Source: Nostoc sp. 'Peltigera membranacea cyanobiont' 210A
GTDB lineage: Bacteria > Cyanobacteriota > Cyanobacteriia > Cyanobacteriales > Nostocaceae
Length of the DNA: 64,000 nt
Direction of reading: 5' to 3'
NCBI RefSeq assembly: GCF_002246015.1
Contig: NZ_NOLJ01000002.1
Coordinates: 586,449-650,448 of the forward strand
Shown here: piece by piece, positions 50,487-60,312 of the stretch
Layout of the letters: each line of letters starts with the position of its first letter
Position numbering within the stretch: position 1 is the first letter of the stretch
Notes under the pieces: model-generated
Seen by the model: only the letters and a program-made list of their open reading frames with translations
Databases searched by the model: none
What the model was told of the DNA's origin: nothing
Translations under genes and position numbers: made by a program

Positions 50487-51125
50487 TCATCGTCCTAAAT
50501 CATGCATTTCGTTTATTACTCTGGCACACTTTTGTGTCAACGCTTCCAATTCCTCTTTATTACTGGAACTAGGAGCATCAATCAAGTTACCAATTCTGAC
50601 GGTAATGGGAACTGCGTGAGGTAGTGACGAGCCTTTTTGTAAAATCTTCTCAGTACCCCAAACACTTACTGGTAATATTGGGGCTTTTGCTTTCGCCGCT
50701 AGCAGCAGTGCGCCTCTTTTGGGGTCTGTAATTCGACCATCTGGAGTGCGAGTACCTTGCAAGAAAACACCGACAGCCCAACCTTTATTGAGATATTCTA
50801 GGGCGGAACGGATGGCATTGCGATCGGCATTTCCGCGGCTGACTGGGTAAGCGCCATACAATTTAATCGCTTGCGCCAAAACGGGGATATTAAATAACTC
50901 TTCCTTAGCCATATACGCTACTGGACGACGTACACAATTAGAGACAATCGGCGGGTCAAAGTAACTAGCGTGATTACTCACTACTAATAACGGCCCTGAT
51001 TTGGGGACATTTTCCGCACCATGAATCTGGCCCCGAAAGTAAGCGTGAAGCATGGGGCTGACGACTGACCATTTAAAGGCGTGGTAAAGTGCCAGACTGA
51101 TCAACGGTTCGCGGTTTTTGTCCAC
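50487..51125 (-). CDS. plsC: 1-acyl-sn-glycerol-3-phosphate acyltransferase
   Basis: A 212-residue acyltransferase: catalytic NHASYFD (H-x4-D, about 52-57), PVAYMAKEELFNIPVLAQAI, GAYPVSRGNADRNAIRSALE, FLQGTRTPDGRI (the usual FPEGTRS motif with Q/T changes) and APILPVSVWGTEKILQ. It acylates lysophosphatidate in membrane lipid synthesis. In related genomes it normally follows fabD; here the large kinase gene on the opposite strand separates it from fabD by 5.8 kb. Probably translated from its own promoter. The QGTRT variation is not unusual in cyanobacterial PlsC. Confidence 0.9.
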   Translation of the reverse strand: MDKNREPLISLALYHAFKWSVVSPMLHAYFRGQIHGAENVPKSGPLLVVSNHASYFDPPIVSNCVRRPVAYMAKEELFNIPVLAQAIKLYGAYPVSRGNADRNAIRSALEYLNKGWAVGVFLQGTRTPDGRITDPKRGALLLAAKAKAPILPVSVWGTEKILQKGSSLPHAVPITVRIGNLIDAPSSSNKEELEALTQKCARVINEMHDLGR

Positions 51126-51259
51126 AGAAGATAATGCAAATCAAACTGAATTTAGCATACGCGATCGCAACAACCAGATCAAACGCAAAAAAGCTATAGA
51201 TATGAATTACTTCACCCATCTGGGAACACTAAATCTAGAAATCTTTAGAATTTAGCAGT

Positions 51260-54200
51260 ATGTTTCTCACTACAGTCAGTATTCCTGGATACAAGGTTAG
51301 CGAACAACTCTACAACGGTTCTCGAACCCTGGTTTATCGCGGTTATCGAGAAACTGACTCATTACCTGTAGTGATTAAATTGCTCAAAAATCCTTATCCG
51401 AGTTTCAGCGAACTCTTATCGTTTCGTAATCAGTACACCATAGCTAAAAATCTCAACTCACCTCTAATCATCCAAACCTACAGCTTGGAACCGTATCAAA
51501 ATGGCTATGCGTTGGTGATGGAAGATTTTGGCGGGATTTCTCTTAAAGATTATTTCATCTCTAACCAGACGCGACATACCGCTTTTCTACAAGAGTTTTT
51601 ACTAATTGCGATCGCACTGTGCAATACCTTAGATATACTCTACCGCGAACGGATTATTCATAAAGATATCAAACCCGCCAATATTCTAATTAATCCCGAA
51701 ACCAAACAAGTTAAATTAATTGACTTTAGTATTGCATCTCTGCTACCACGAGAAACCCAAACGCTGATCAGTCCAAATGTATTAGAAGGGACACTCAGTT
51801 ATTTATCACCAGAACAAACAGGCAGAATGAATCGAGGGATTGACTATCGAACTGATTTTTATGCTCTAGGTGTAACTTTTTACGAATTACTAACTGGAAG
51901 ATTACCATTTAAATCAAACGATCCAATGGAGTTGCTGCATTGTCATATTGCAAAAGTTCCAGAAAAAATCAAAAGCGAAGAAATTCCGCAAGTGATTTCA
52001 GATATTGTCATGAAATTGATGATGAAAAATGCTGAAGATCGCTATCAGAGTGCATTAGGGTTAAAATTTGATTTAGAAAAATGTTTACATCAGCTAAAAG
52101 CAACTGCCAGAATTGATAACTTTGAAATTGCCCAAAGTGATGTGTGCGATCGCTTTATTATTCCCGATAAACTCTATGGACGAGAAGCCGAAATAGCCGC
52201 CCTCATTGAAGCCTTTGAAAGAGTTAGCAAAGGTGCAACTGAAATGATTCTGGTCGCTGGTACTTCAGGCATTGGTAAAACTGCCGTTGTTAACGAAGTT
52301 CATAAACCGATTGTGCGCCAACGCGGTTACTTTATCAAAGGCAAATATGACCAATTTCAACGGAATGTTCCCTTTATCGCCTTTGTACAAGCATTCCGAA
52401 ATTTAATGGGTCAATTATTAACAGAAAGTAATGCTCAAATTCAGCAATGGAAAAGTAAAATCTTAGAAGCTTTAGGTGAAAATGGACAAGTAATTATTGA
52501 CGTGATTCCCGAATTAGAAAGAATTATTGGCAAACAAACGCCAGCCATAGAATTATCAGGAAGCGCATCACAAAATAGATTTAATTTATTATTGCAAAAA
52601 TTTACTCAAGTTTTCACTAGCGTTGAACATCCATTAGTAATATTTTTAGATGATTTGCAGTGGGCTGATTTGGCATCACTGAAATTAATGCAGTTATTAA
52701 TGGCTAATACAAAGTATCTTTTATTAATTGGTGCTTATCGAGATAATGAAGTCAGCCCAGTGCATCCGTTGATGTTGAGTGTCAGTGAGATGCAAAAAAC
52801 AGCAGCAACTATTAACACAATTACTTTAGCACCATTAAGTCAAGGGGATGTGAATCAATTAATTGCTGCAACGCTTAAATGTTCAGAAGCTTTAGCATTA
52901 CCAATTTCACAGATAGTTTATCAAAAAACTTTTGGTAATCCATTTTTTGATACTCAATTTCTTAAATCATTATACCAGGATAGGCTAATTACATTTAACT
53001 TGACAGAGGGCTACTGGCAATGTGACATCACGCAAATTAGTCAGCAAGCAGTCACAAATGATGTAGTTGAATTCATGGTATTGCAATTGAGAAAGCTATC
53101 ACAGCCAACTCAAGATGTTTTGAAATTAGCTGCTTGTATTGGAAATCAGTTTGATTTGAAAACATTGGCAGTTGTTTCAGAACAATCGCAAGCAGAAACG
53201 GCAACTAATTTGTGGAATGCATTGCATGAGGGTTTGATTTTACCTACTAGTGAGGTCTATAAATTTTATCTTAGTGAGGGAAGTCAAGCGATTGCTGAAG
53301 AAAGTTCTGAAATTGTTAACTATAAATTTTTACACGATCGCGTCCAAGAAGCTGCATACTCTCTTATCCCTGAAGAACAGAAAAAAGCTACCCATCTACA
53401 AATAGGTAAGCTATTACTTCAAAACACACCTGAAATCAAAAAAGAAGAAAAACTTTTTGAAATTGTTAATCAGTTAAATATTGCATTAATACTGATTGTT
53501 GATCCAATTGAACGAGAACAACTCCTCAAATTGAATTTAAAAGCGGGTAGGAAAGCACAATTGGCAACTGCTTATACATTAGCAGTTGAATATTTAACAA
53601 TAGGCTTAGAACTTTTACCTCATGAGAGTTGGTATAGCCAGTATGAGCTAACACTATTACTATATCAATCCATTACAGAAGTACTTTGTCTGAGTGGTGA
53701 CTTTGAACGCATGGAAAGCTATGCAACTGTCGTTATACAACAAGCAAAAACTCTCCTCGAACAAATTCCTGTCTACAATGTAAAAATTCAAGCTTACATG
53801 GCACAGGCACAGCACAAGAATGCTTTGCAAATTGCACTGACTGTTCTTCAATCAATAGGAGTGGAACTGCCTCAACAAGTCAATCAAATTGATATCGAGT
53901 CTGAACTGGAACAAACAAAACGTCTTTTGGCAGATAAACCAGCGATGGATTTACTAGAACTGCCAAAAATGACGGATGAGAATATTCTGGCAGCAATGCG
54001 AATTTTGTCGAGCATTATGTCAGCAGCTTACCAAGCAAATCCCCCATTGTTTCGAGTAATTGTATTTAAACAAGTTCAATTGTCAATCCTCTATGGTAAT
54101 GCTCCAGAATCTACCTATGCTTATGCTAGCTATGGACTTATACTCTGCGGTGTTTTAGGAGAAATTGATACAGGATATGAATTTGGGGAAATGGCATTAC

Positions 54201-56638
54201 TGTTACTTGAACATTTAAATGCTTTCAAAGTTAAATCAAAAACTCTATTTGCAGTAAATTGTTTTATTCGACATTGGAAATCGCCTGTTAAAGACACTTT
54301 AAATCCTCTTTTGCAAGCCTATACGAGCGGTTTAGAAACTGGAGATATTGAATATGCTGTAATGTCTGCCTATGTTTTTGGCAGATATGCCTATTTGAGT
54401 GGTTATGGATTAGAGGAATTAGCCCAAGCTATGGGAAACTATGGCACAATTATGCACCAGTTTAAGCAAACCACCTATTTGAATTTCAATAGCATCTATT
54501 ATCAATCAGTTTTGAATTTGTTGGGAATGTCAGATAATCCTTGTTTTTTAATTGGCGAAATTTATGATGAAGTCGCAATGTTACCTCTGCATCAAGCTGC
54601 CAGTCAAACTAGTATTATTTGTCAACTTCATTTTTGTAAATTGCTTTTGTGCTATCTCTTTGGCAACTATCAAGAAGCACTAAAAAATGCCGATATTGTC
54701 GAGAAATATTTAATCAGTGTGACTGGATTAGTGCTAATTCCAACCTTTTATTTTTATGAATCTTTGACTAATTTAGCTTTATATAAAGACTGCTCAATAA
54801 CTGAGCAAAAATTAATTATTGAGCGAGTAGCAGAAACTCACAAAAAACTCAAAAAATGGGCAGAAAGTGCGCCACAAAATTATGCTCACAAATGCAACTT
54901 GGTAGAAGCTGAAAGCTTTCGGATATTAGGACAAAAAACTGAAGCAATAGAATTCTACGATCGCGCCATATCTCTTGCCAAAGAAAACGCTTACATTCAA
55001 GAAGAAGCACTTAGCAACGAACTAGCAGCCAAATTCTACCTCGACTGGGGTAAAGAAAAAATCGCCCAAGTCTATATACAAGAAGCATACTACTGCTACG
55101 CCCGTTGGGGAGCAAAAGCCAAAGTTAATCACTTAGAAAAAACTTATCCCCAACTACTCCAACCCATCTTGCAACACCAACGAATCAATCTCAATCCCTT
55201 AGAAACCATTGCTTTTCGTGGCACCTCCTCATCTTCTAGCACTGGCAGCACTAGTATTGCTAATGTTCTGGATTTTACCTCTGTTTTCAAAGCTGCTCAA
55301 GCTATTTCCAGTTCTCTAAAATCAGATCAACTCATTGCCAGCCTCACTCGCATTATCCTAGAAAACTCTGGGGCGAAAAAAGCTGTACTCATTCTTCCCC
55401 AAGATGATGACACTTGGCAAGTTAGAGCAATTACCTTTATTGAGCATGAGGAAATACAAACTATCCTCAACTCAGAATTACTAGACAATTGTCAAGATAT
55501 TCCCGTAAAAATTATCAATTATGTCAAAAATACTCAACAAACAATTGTTATAGACAATTGCAAAACAGATATTCCTGGGGTAATTGGGAAATATATGTTG
55601 GAACATCAACCTCAAAGTGTGTTGTGTGTCCCGATTATTAATCAAGTGCATTTGGTAGGAATTCTCTACCTAGAAAATAGCTTGACTCAAGGGGTTTTTA
55701 ATAGCGATCGCCTCAGTGTAATTAACCTTCTTTCATCTCAAGCCGCAATATCTCTAGAGAATGCTCGACTTTATCAACAAGCTGGGCAAGCATTACAAGA
55801 CTTACAACAAGCACAATTACAAGTTGTTCAAAGTGAGAAAATGTCGGCACTGGGTAACTTAGTTGCAGGGGTAGCTCATGAAATGAATAATCCTTTGGGC
55901 TTTATTTCTGCCAGTCTCCAACAAGCTAAACCCACTATTGCAGATATTTTTGAACACTTAAAACTATATCAAGAAAGTCTACTAAATCCGAGTGATAAAA
56001 TTAAAGACCATGCCGAAGATATTGACTTAGATTATAGTTTATCAGACTTACCGAAGATAATTGATTCTATGACAATGGCGTGCGATCGCCTCCGCAACAT
56101 CAGCACCAGTCTTCGCACTTTTTCCCGTGCTGACAAAGATTACAAGGTGCCTTTTAATATCCACGAAGGTATTGACAGCACTATTTTAATTCTCAAACAT
56201 CGTCTGAAAGCTAATGAAGAACGTCCAGAAATTGAAGTGGTCACTGATTACGGTAATTTGCCTCAGATTGAATGTTTTCCTGGGCAATTAAATCAGGTAT
56301 TTATGAATATTCTGGCAAATGCCATTGATGCGCTAGATGAATCAAATAGGGGACGGACTTTTGAGGAGATTAAGAAAAATCCCAACCGAATTACAATTAA
56401 AACCTCAGTAGAAAATAAAGGCGTGAAAATTGCGATCGCGGATAATGGCAATGGGATAAGTGAAGAAGTGAAACAAAAGATATTTGACCACTTATTTACT
56501 ACAAAAGGCGTGGGTAAAGGTACGGGGTTAGGATTAGCGATCGCTCGGCAAATTGTCGTAGAAAAACATGGAGGAGTGATTGAGGTAGATTCTAGACCAG
56601 GCGAAGGTACTGAATTTGCGATCCAGCTATCTCTGTAG
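51260..56638 (+). CDS. Serine/threonine kinase - AAA ATPase - GAF - histidine kinase multidomain sensor
   Basis: A 1792-residue protein. The Ser/Thr kinase domain (~1-265) has VVIKLLK, HKDIKPANILI and the DFG position read as DFS in LIDFSIASLL. A large AAA/predicted ATPase follows, with GTSGIGKT at about 334-341 and LVIFLDDLQWAD. A long helical TPR-like region (~700-1330) contains no catalytic motifs. GAF (~1340-1500) and then the histidine kinase come next, with H1540 in VAGVAHEMNNPLGFI, N-box NAIDAL (~1688), G1 DNGNGIS and GTGLGLAI. This is the cyanobacterial/fungal-type hybrid sensor. No receiver domain, so phosphate must go to a separate regulator. It sits, opposite in direction, between fabD and plsC. 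Confidence 0.93.
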   Translation: MFLTTVSIPGYKVSEQLYNGSRTLVYRGYRETDSLPVVIKLLKNPYPSFSELLSFRNQYTIAKNLNSPLIIQTYSLEPYQNGYALVMEDFGGISLKDYFISNQTRHTAFLQEFLLIAIALCNTLDILYRERIIHKDIKPANILINPETKQVKLIDFSIASLLPRETQTLISPNVLEGTLSYLSPEQTGRMNRGIDYRTDFYALGVTFYELLTGRLPFKSNDPMELLHCHIAKVPEKIKSEEIPQVISDIVMKLMMKNAEDRYQSALGLKFDLEKCLHQLKATARIDNFEIAQSDVCDRFIIPDKLYGREAEIAALIEAFERVSKGATEMILVAGTSGIGKTAVVNEVHKPIVRQRGYFIKGKYDQFQRNVPFIAFVQAFRNLMGQLLTESNAQIQQWKSKILEALGENGQVIIDVIPELERIIGKQTPAIELSGSASQNRFNLLLQKFTQVFTSVEHPLVIFLDDLQWADLASLKLMQLLMANTKYLLLIGAYRDNEVSPVHPLMLSVSEMQKTAATINTITLAPLSQGDVNQLIAATLKCSEALALPISQIVYQKTFGNPFFDTQFLKSLYQDRLITFNLTEGYWQCDITQISQQAVTNDVVEFMVLQLRKLSQPTQDVLKLAACIGNQFDLKTLAVVSEQSQAETATNLWNALHEGLILPTSEVYKFYLSEGSQAIAEESSEIVNYKFLHDRVQEAAYSLIPEEQKKATHLQIGKLLLQNTPEIKKEEKLFEIVNQLNIALILIVDPIEREQLLKLNLKAGRKAQLATAYTLAVEYLTIGLELLPHESWYSQYELTLLLYQSITEVLCLSGDFERMESYATVVIQQAKTLLEQIPVYNVKIQAYMAQAQHKNALQIALTVLQSIGVELPQQVNQIDIESELEQTKRLLADKPAMDLLELPKMTDENILAAMRILSSIMSAAYQANPPLFRVIVFKQVQLSILYGNAPESTYAYASYGLILCGVLGEIDTGYEFGEMALLLLEHLNAFKVKSKTLFAVNCFIRHWKSPVKDTLNPLLQAYTSGLETGDIEYAVMSAYVFGRYAYLSGYGLEELAQAMGNYGTIMHQFKQTTYLNFNSIYYQSVLNLLGMSDNPCFLIGEIYDEVAMLPLHQAASQTSIICQLHFCKLLLCYLFGNYQEALKNADIVEKYLISVTGLVLIPTFYFYESLTNLALYKDCSITEQKLIIERVAETHKKLKKWAESAPQNYAHKCNLVEAESFRILGQKTEAIEFYDRAISLAKENAYIQEEALSNELAAKFYLDWGKEKIAQVYIQEAYYCYARWGAKAKVNHLEKTYPQLLQPILQHQRINLNPLETIAFRGTSSSSSTGSTSIANVLDFTSVFKAAQAISSSLKSDQLIASLTRIILENSGAKKAVLILPQDDDTWQVRAITFIEHEEIQTILNSELLDNCQDIPVKIINYVKNTQQTIVIDNCKTDIPGVIGKYMLEHQPQSVLCVPIINQVHLVGILYLENSLTQGVFNSDRLSVINLLSSQAAISLENARLYQQAGQALQDLQQAQLQVVQSEKMSALGNLVAGVAHEMNNPLGFISASLQQAKPTIADIFEHLKLYQESLLNPSDKIKDHAEDIDLDYSLSDLPKIIDSMTMACDRLRNISTSLRTFSRADKDYKVPFNIHEGIDSTILILKHRLKANEERPEIEVVTDYGNLPQIECFPGQLNQVFMNILANAIDALDESNRGRTFEEIKKNPNRITIKTSVENKGVKIAIADNGNGISEEVKQKIFDHLFTTKGVGKGTGLGLAIARQIVVEKHGGVIEVDSRPGEGTEFAIQLSL

Positions 56639-56913
56639 CATATACATCCATCTGCACATCCATAGGAACTTTCAGGAAATCTTACTTATCTCTGCTACTC
56701 CATGCTTACCGTGGTCTTTGAGGTGTAGCCATGTTGTTAAGAATCGCCCTACCTTAACTTACCCACAAAACACTAATGAATGTGACAACAATAGTCCTAC
56801 AATTCCTCATCCCGCCACACTACAGGTTGGTAGGAGTACCCTTGCAGAGTTCTAGATAGCACTGCAAATAATGATTTTCGTGTCTTCACCCTACCTAATA
56901 GAAGCTAAAAAAA

Positions 56914-57795
56914 TTAAACAGGTAAATCACTAGCATTCTGGATGTTTTGTAAAATCAAATCAGGGCTATTACGTTTAACCAAGCCAGTTAGAACTTTACC
57001 AGGGCCAATTTCCATTACTCGCTCGATACCGTTAACTGGTAATTGCAGACAAATTTCTCGCCATCTTACAGAACCAGTCATTTGTTTATTCAGGCGTTGC
57101 TTTAAAATCTCGGCATCAATAGACGGAATTGGTTCGACATTAGACAGCACTGGCACAATCGCGGGTTGAAATTCCACAGATTCTAAAATGTCTTGAAATT
57201 CCGCAGCTGCTGGTGCTATTAAATGTGAATGAAATGCTCCAGAAACTTTTAGGGGAACCGCACGCTTTGCTTTAACTTGAGTCATCACCGCTTGTACAGC
57301 CTCAGTCGTGCCTGAAATTACCACCTGAGCCGAACTATTATCATTTGCTATCACTACATCAGGCGTTTGGGCAATGACTTTTTCTAATTGTTCGCGGTCA
57401 AAGTTCATCAAAGCTGCCATCATCCCATCGATGGAACTATCCATAAGTTCTGCACGGCGCTTCACCAGATATAAACCAGCCGACCACTCAAAGACACCCG
57501 CTATATAAAGGGCAGTATATTCTCCCAAACTGTGGCCAGCAACTAAATCTGGCTGGTGTCCTCGTTCTCGAAGCAGGTCAGCAAGAATGCTTTCAACCAC
57601 GTAAAGACTTGGCTGAGTATACAGTGTCTGTGATAACTTCTCTTCTTGAGTTTGACAAATTTCAGTTACAGACCAGCCCAAAATATCCTCAGCTTTGGCA
57701 AGCTTGTCTTTAGCGGACGGTATATCTAGTAAATCCATTCCCATTCCCAGCGTTTGGGAACCTTGTCCGGGAAACACCCATGCAGTTTTTGTCAT
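56914..57795 (-). CDS. fabD: Malonyl-CoA:ACP acyltransferase
   Basis: A 293-residue enzyme: MTKTAWVFPGQGSQTLGMGM, nucleophile S89 in VAGHSLGEYTALYIAG, R in KRRAELMDSS, and H in SGAFHSHLIAPAA (catalytic His). It loads malonyl onto ACP for type II fatty acid synthesis. Third gene in the minus-strand lipid cluster plsX-fabH-fabD; an 88-bp gap of tandem repeats separates it from fabH. Confidence 0.96.
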   Translation of the reverse strand: MTKTAWVFPGQGSQTLGMGMDLLDIPSAKDKLAKAEDILGWSVTEICQTQEEKLSQTLYTQPSLYVVESILADLLRERGHQPDLVAGHSLGEYTALYIAGVFEWSAGLYLVKRRAELMDSSIDGMMAALMNFDREQLEKVIAQTPDVVIANDNSSAQVVISGTTEAVQAVMTQVKAKRAVPLKVSGAFHSHLIAPAAAEFQDILESVEFQPAIVPVLSNVEPIPSIDAEILKQRLNKQMTGSVRWREICLQLPVNGIERVMEIGPGKVLTGLVKRNSPDLILQNIQNASDLPV

Positions 57796-57797
57796 TT

Positions 57798-57880
57798 GTC
57801 AATAGTCAGTGGTCATTGGTCATTTGTCATTTGTCATTGGTCATTCACAAAGGACAAATGACTAATGACTAATGACAAAA
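57798..57880. repeat. Heptameric short tandem repeats between fabH and fabD
   Basis: TCATTTG/TCATTGG units followed by ATGACTA units, filling the whole spacer on the coding minus strand. Same STRR family as 903-989. Confidence 0.85.
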
Positions 57881-57883
57881 TAT

Positions 57884-58876
57884 TTATCTTCCCCATTGAA
57901 AGATTGCCGCGCCCCAGGTAAGACCGGCACCAAAGCCGGATGTCGCAACGATGTCATTGGGTTTAATTTTACCTTGTCGTACTGCTTCATCTAAAGCTAA
58001 GGGGATGGAAGCAGCTGAGGTATTGCCGTACTGGGCGAGATTACTGATAACTTTATGTTCTGGGATATTCAGGCGTTGGGCAACAGAATCGATAATCCGC
58101 TGATTAGCTTGATGCAATATCAGCCAATCTATTTGATCGACGTTGATATTGGCTTGAAATAATGCTTTATCAATGATTTCTGGCACTTTTTGCACAGCAA
58201 AACGATAGACTTCTTTGCCGTTCATCGTAATCGGTTGGTAAGTGCCTTTGGTGATATTTATATCAGTCAGCAGTTCTTGGGAAGTACCTGCATAAGCAAG
58301 GTTGAGGTAATGGTTTTGAGTACCATCACTTTTAAGTGCAAATCCTAATAAGCGATCGCTTTTGGCAGCTTGTAATACCACTGCTCCAGCACCGTCACCA
58401 AATAATACACAAGTCCGGCGATCTTCCCAATCTACCCAGCGAGAGAGGATATCTGCCCCTATCAATAGTACGTTTCTATAGACACCAGTTCTAATGTATT
58501 GGGCTGCTGTAACCAAACCAAACACAAAGCCGGAGCAGGCAGCGGTCAAGTCAAAGGCGACTGCGTTGGTGGCTCCCAATTTAGCCTGTACTTGACAAGC
58601 ACTACCAAACAAATCATCAGGGGTGGAAGTCGCTAGCAGAATCAGGTCTAGGTCTTCTGGTTTAATTCCTGAAGCTGCGATCGCCTGACTGCTGGCGGCA
58701 GTCGCGAGTACACTCAAGGACTCAGATGGCAATGCTAATCGCCGTTGACGAATTCCCGTTCTTGTGGCAATCCACTCATCTGATGTTTCAACTAGTTCAC
58801 TTAATGTATCGTTGTGTAGGGAAGTTGCTGGTACTGCCGAGCCGCTTCCGGTGATTGCTACGCCTAAGTTTTGCAC
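57884..58876 (-). CDS. fabH: Beta-ketoacyl-ACP synthase III
   Basis: A 330-residue condensing enzyme with the Cys-His-Asn triad: C114 in DLTAACSGFVFGL, H in WLILHQANQRIID and N in YGNTSAASIPLAL. ETSDEWIATRTGIRQRR at the start is typical of FabH. It starts fatty acid synthesis by condensing acetyl-CoA with malonyl-ACP. The start codon is preceded by a tandem-repeat tract, so no normal Shine-Dalgarno sequence is evident. Confidence 0.97.
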   Translation of the reverse strand: MQNLGVAITGSGSAVPATSLHNDTLSELVETSDEWIATRTGIRQRRLALPSESLSVLATAASSQAIAASGIKPEDLDLILLATSTPDDLFGSACQVQAKLGATNAVAFDLTAACSGFVFGLVTAAQYIRTGVYRNVLLIGADILSRWVDWEDRRTCVLFGDGAGAVVLQAAKSDRLLGFALKSDGTQNHYLNLAYAGTSQELLTDINITKGTYQPITMNGKEVYRFAVQKVPEIIDKALFQANINVDQIDWLILHQANQRIIDSVAQRLNIPEHKVISNLAQYGNTSAASIPLALDEAVRQGKIKPNDIVATSGFGAGLTWGAAIFQWGR

Positions 58877-58897
58877 TCTTTATCTCCCAAGCTATCA

Positions 58898-59033
58898 GCT
58901 TTTTGTCTTTTGTCCTTTGTCCTTTGTCCTTTGTCAGTTGTCCTTTGTCCTTTGTCCTTTGTCAGTTGTCCTTTACAAATGACGAATGACTAATGACTAA
59001 TGACTAATGACCAATGACTAATGACCAATGACT
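58898..59033. repeat. Heptameric short tandem repeats between plsX and fabH
   Basis: About nineteen units: TTTGTCC type (58898-58975) then AATGACT/AATGACC type (58977-59030), a mirror-like arrangement. The plsX stop codon is read from the last ACTAACC unit. Confidence 0.88.
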
Positions 59034-60054
59034 AACCGCTCTCGCGCTCTAGGATATATTGGGACTGAATTCGTTGTATCACCTGGTTGTCAACAGCTTC
59101 TTTTGCCATGCGAATTGCATTAAAAATTGAAGGTGCTTGGGAGCTACCGTGACCGATAAAACAGACTCCTGCCACGCCTAGCAGTAAAGCACCACCATGT
59201 TCTGCGTGATCCATTCGCTGCTTAATCCGCTTCAGGTTTGGTTTTAAGAGTGCGGAACCGATTTGACCGTGCAATCCTTGGGGTAATTCTTCCCGCAAAA
59301 TTTGCAGAATCACTTCTCCAACGGCTTCGGCAAATTTTAACAATACATTGCCTACAAAACCATCGCAGACAATTACATCAAAGCGACCGGAAAGCACATC
59401 CCGCCCTTCAGCATTGCCAATAAAATTAATTTGGGAATTTTCGCGTAGCAGTTGGTGGGCGCGGACGGCTGCATCATTGCCCTTAGAGTCTTCTTCACCG
59501 ATATTCAGCAAACCCACCTTCGGTTCATCTGTACCCAAGACATACTTACTGTAAGCCGATCCCATAACGCCAAACTGCTCTAAAAACTTGGGGCGGCAAT
59601 CTACATTAGCGCCAACATCAAGTACCAGCACTGGCTTACCAGCAATAATTGTGGGGAAAACTGTCCCAATAGCTGGGCGTTCGATTCCTGGCAATCGTCC
59701 TAAGCGGAGCAAAGCTGATGCCATAGCGGCTCCAGAATGACCAGCAGAAAATACGGCATCTGCCTTTTGCTGCTTGACCAAATCCATCGCCACATTGATA
59801 GAAGCCTTGCGTTTGCGTCTAACTGCATTTAAAGGCTCCTCATCCATCGCGATCGCTTCTTCAGCAGTCACGATCTCTACCTGCCCTAAACTTGTTTTTG
59901 ATGGCAAGGCAGCTTCTATTTGTTGGGGATCGCCAACCAAAAATATATCTACACCCAATTCTTCTCTTGCTCGCAATGCGCCAGCAACGATTTCACCGGG
60001 TGCATGATCCCCTCCCATTGCGTCAATTGCGATCCGTACGCGAGTCGATCCCAT
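59032..60054 (-). CDS. plsX: Phosphate acyltransferase PlsX
   Basis: A 340-residue protein: MGSTRVRIAIDAMGGDHAPG, the conserved DAMGGDhaP motif; AVFSAGHSGAAMASALLRLG, VLDVGANVDCRPKFLEQFGV, and GFVGNVLLKFAEAVGE. It forms acyl-phosphate from acyl-ACP, feeding PlsY and then PlsC. First gene of plsX-fabH-fabD, a common bacterial arrangement. Confidence 0.97.
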   Translation of the reverse strand: MGSTRVRIAIDAMGGDHAPGEIVAGALRAREELGVDIFLVGDPQQIEAALPSKTSLGQVEIVTAEEAIAMDEEPLNAVRRKRKASINVAMDLVKQQKADAVFSAGHSGAAMASALLRLGRLPGIERPAIGTVFPTIIAGKPVLVLDVGANVDCRPKFLEQFGVMGSAYSKYVLGTDEPKVGLLNIGEEDSKGNDAAVRAHQLLRENSQINFIGNAEGRDVLSGRFDVIVCDGFVGNVLLKFAEAVGEVILQILREELPQGLHGQIGSALLKPNLKRIKQRMDHAEHGGALLLGVAGVCFIGHGSSQAPSIFNAIRMAKEAVDNQVIQRIQSQYILERESG

Positions 60055-60186
60055 TGCTCACAGCTTCTAGAAACCTTACAAATTTTACCAGATGGCAAAG
60101 CCCGAAAAAGCTTAATTTTCTGACCGCCAAATTAATTCTGTTACTATTGCAACAATTTTTGCTGGCAAGCTCAAGATAGCACGAAT

Positions 60187-60312
60187 TTGGGGATTGGGGA
60201 TTGGGGATTGGGGATTGGGAAAGAGAAGGCAGGAGGCACAAGGCAGAAGTTTTTGATTTTTGATTTTTGAATTGATTGCTGCCTTATCTCCCCAGTCCCC
60301 AGTCCCCAGTCC
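60187..60312. repeat. GGGGATT and CCCCAGT short tandem repeats before plsX
   Basis: GGGGATT x4 (60187-60220), a spacer, then TCCCCAG units (60289-60320) that run into the end of pepA. Same type as the tract inside mutS2. Confidence 0.85.
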
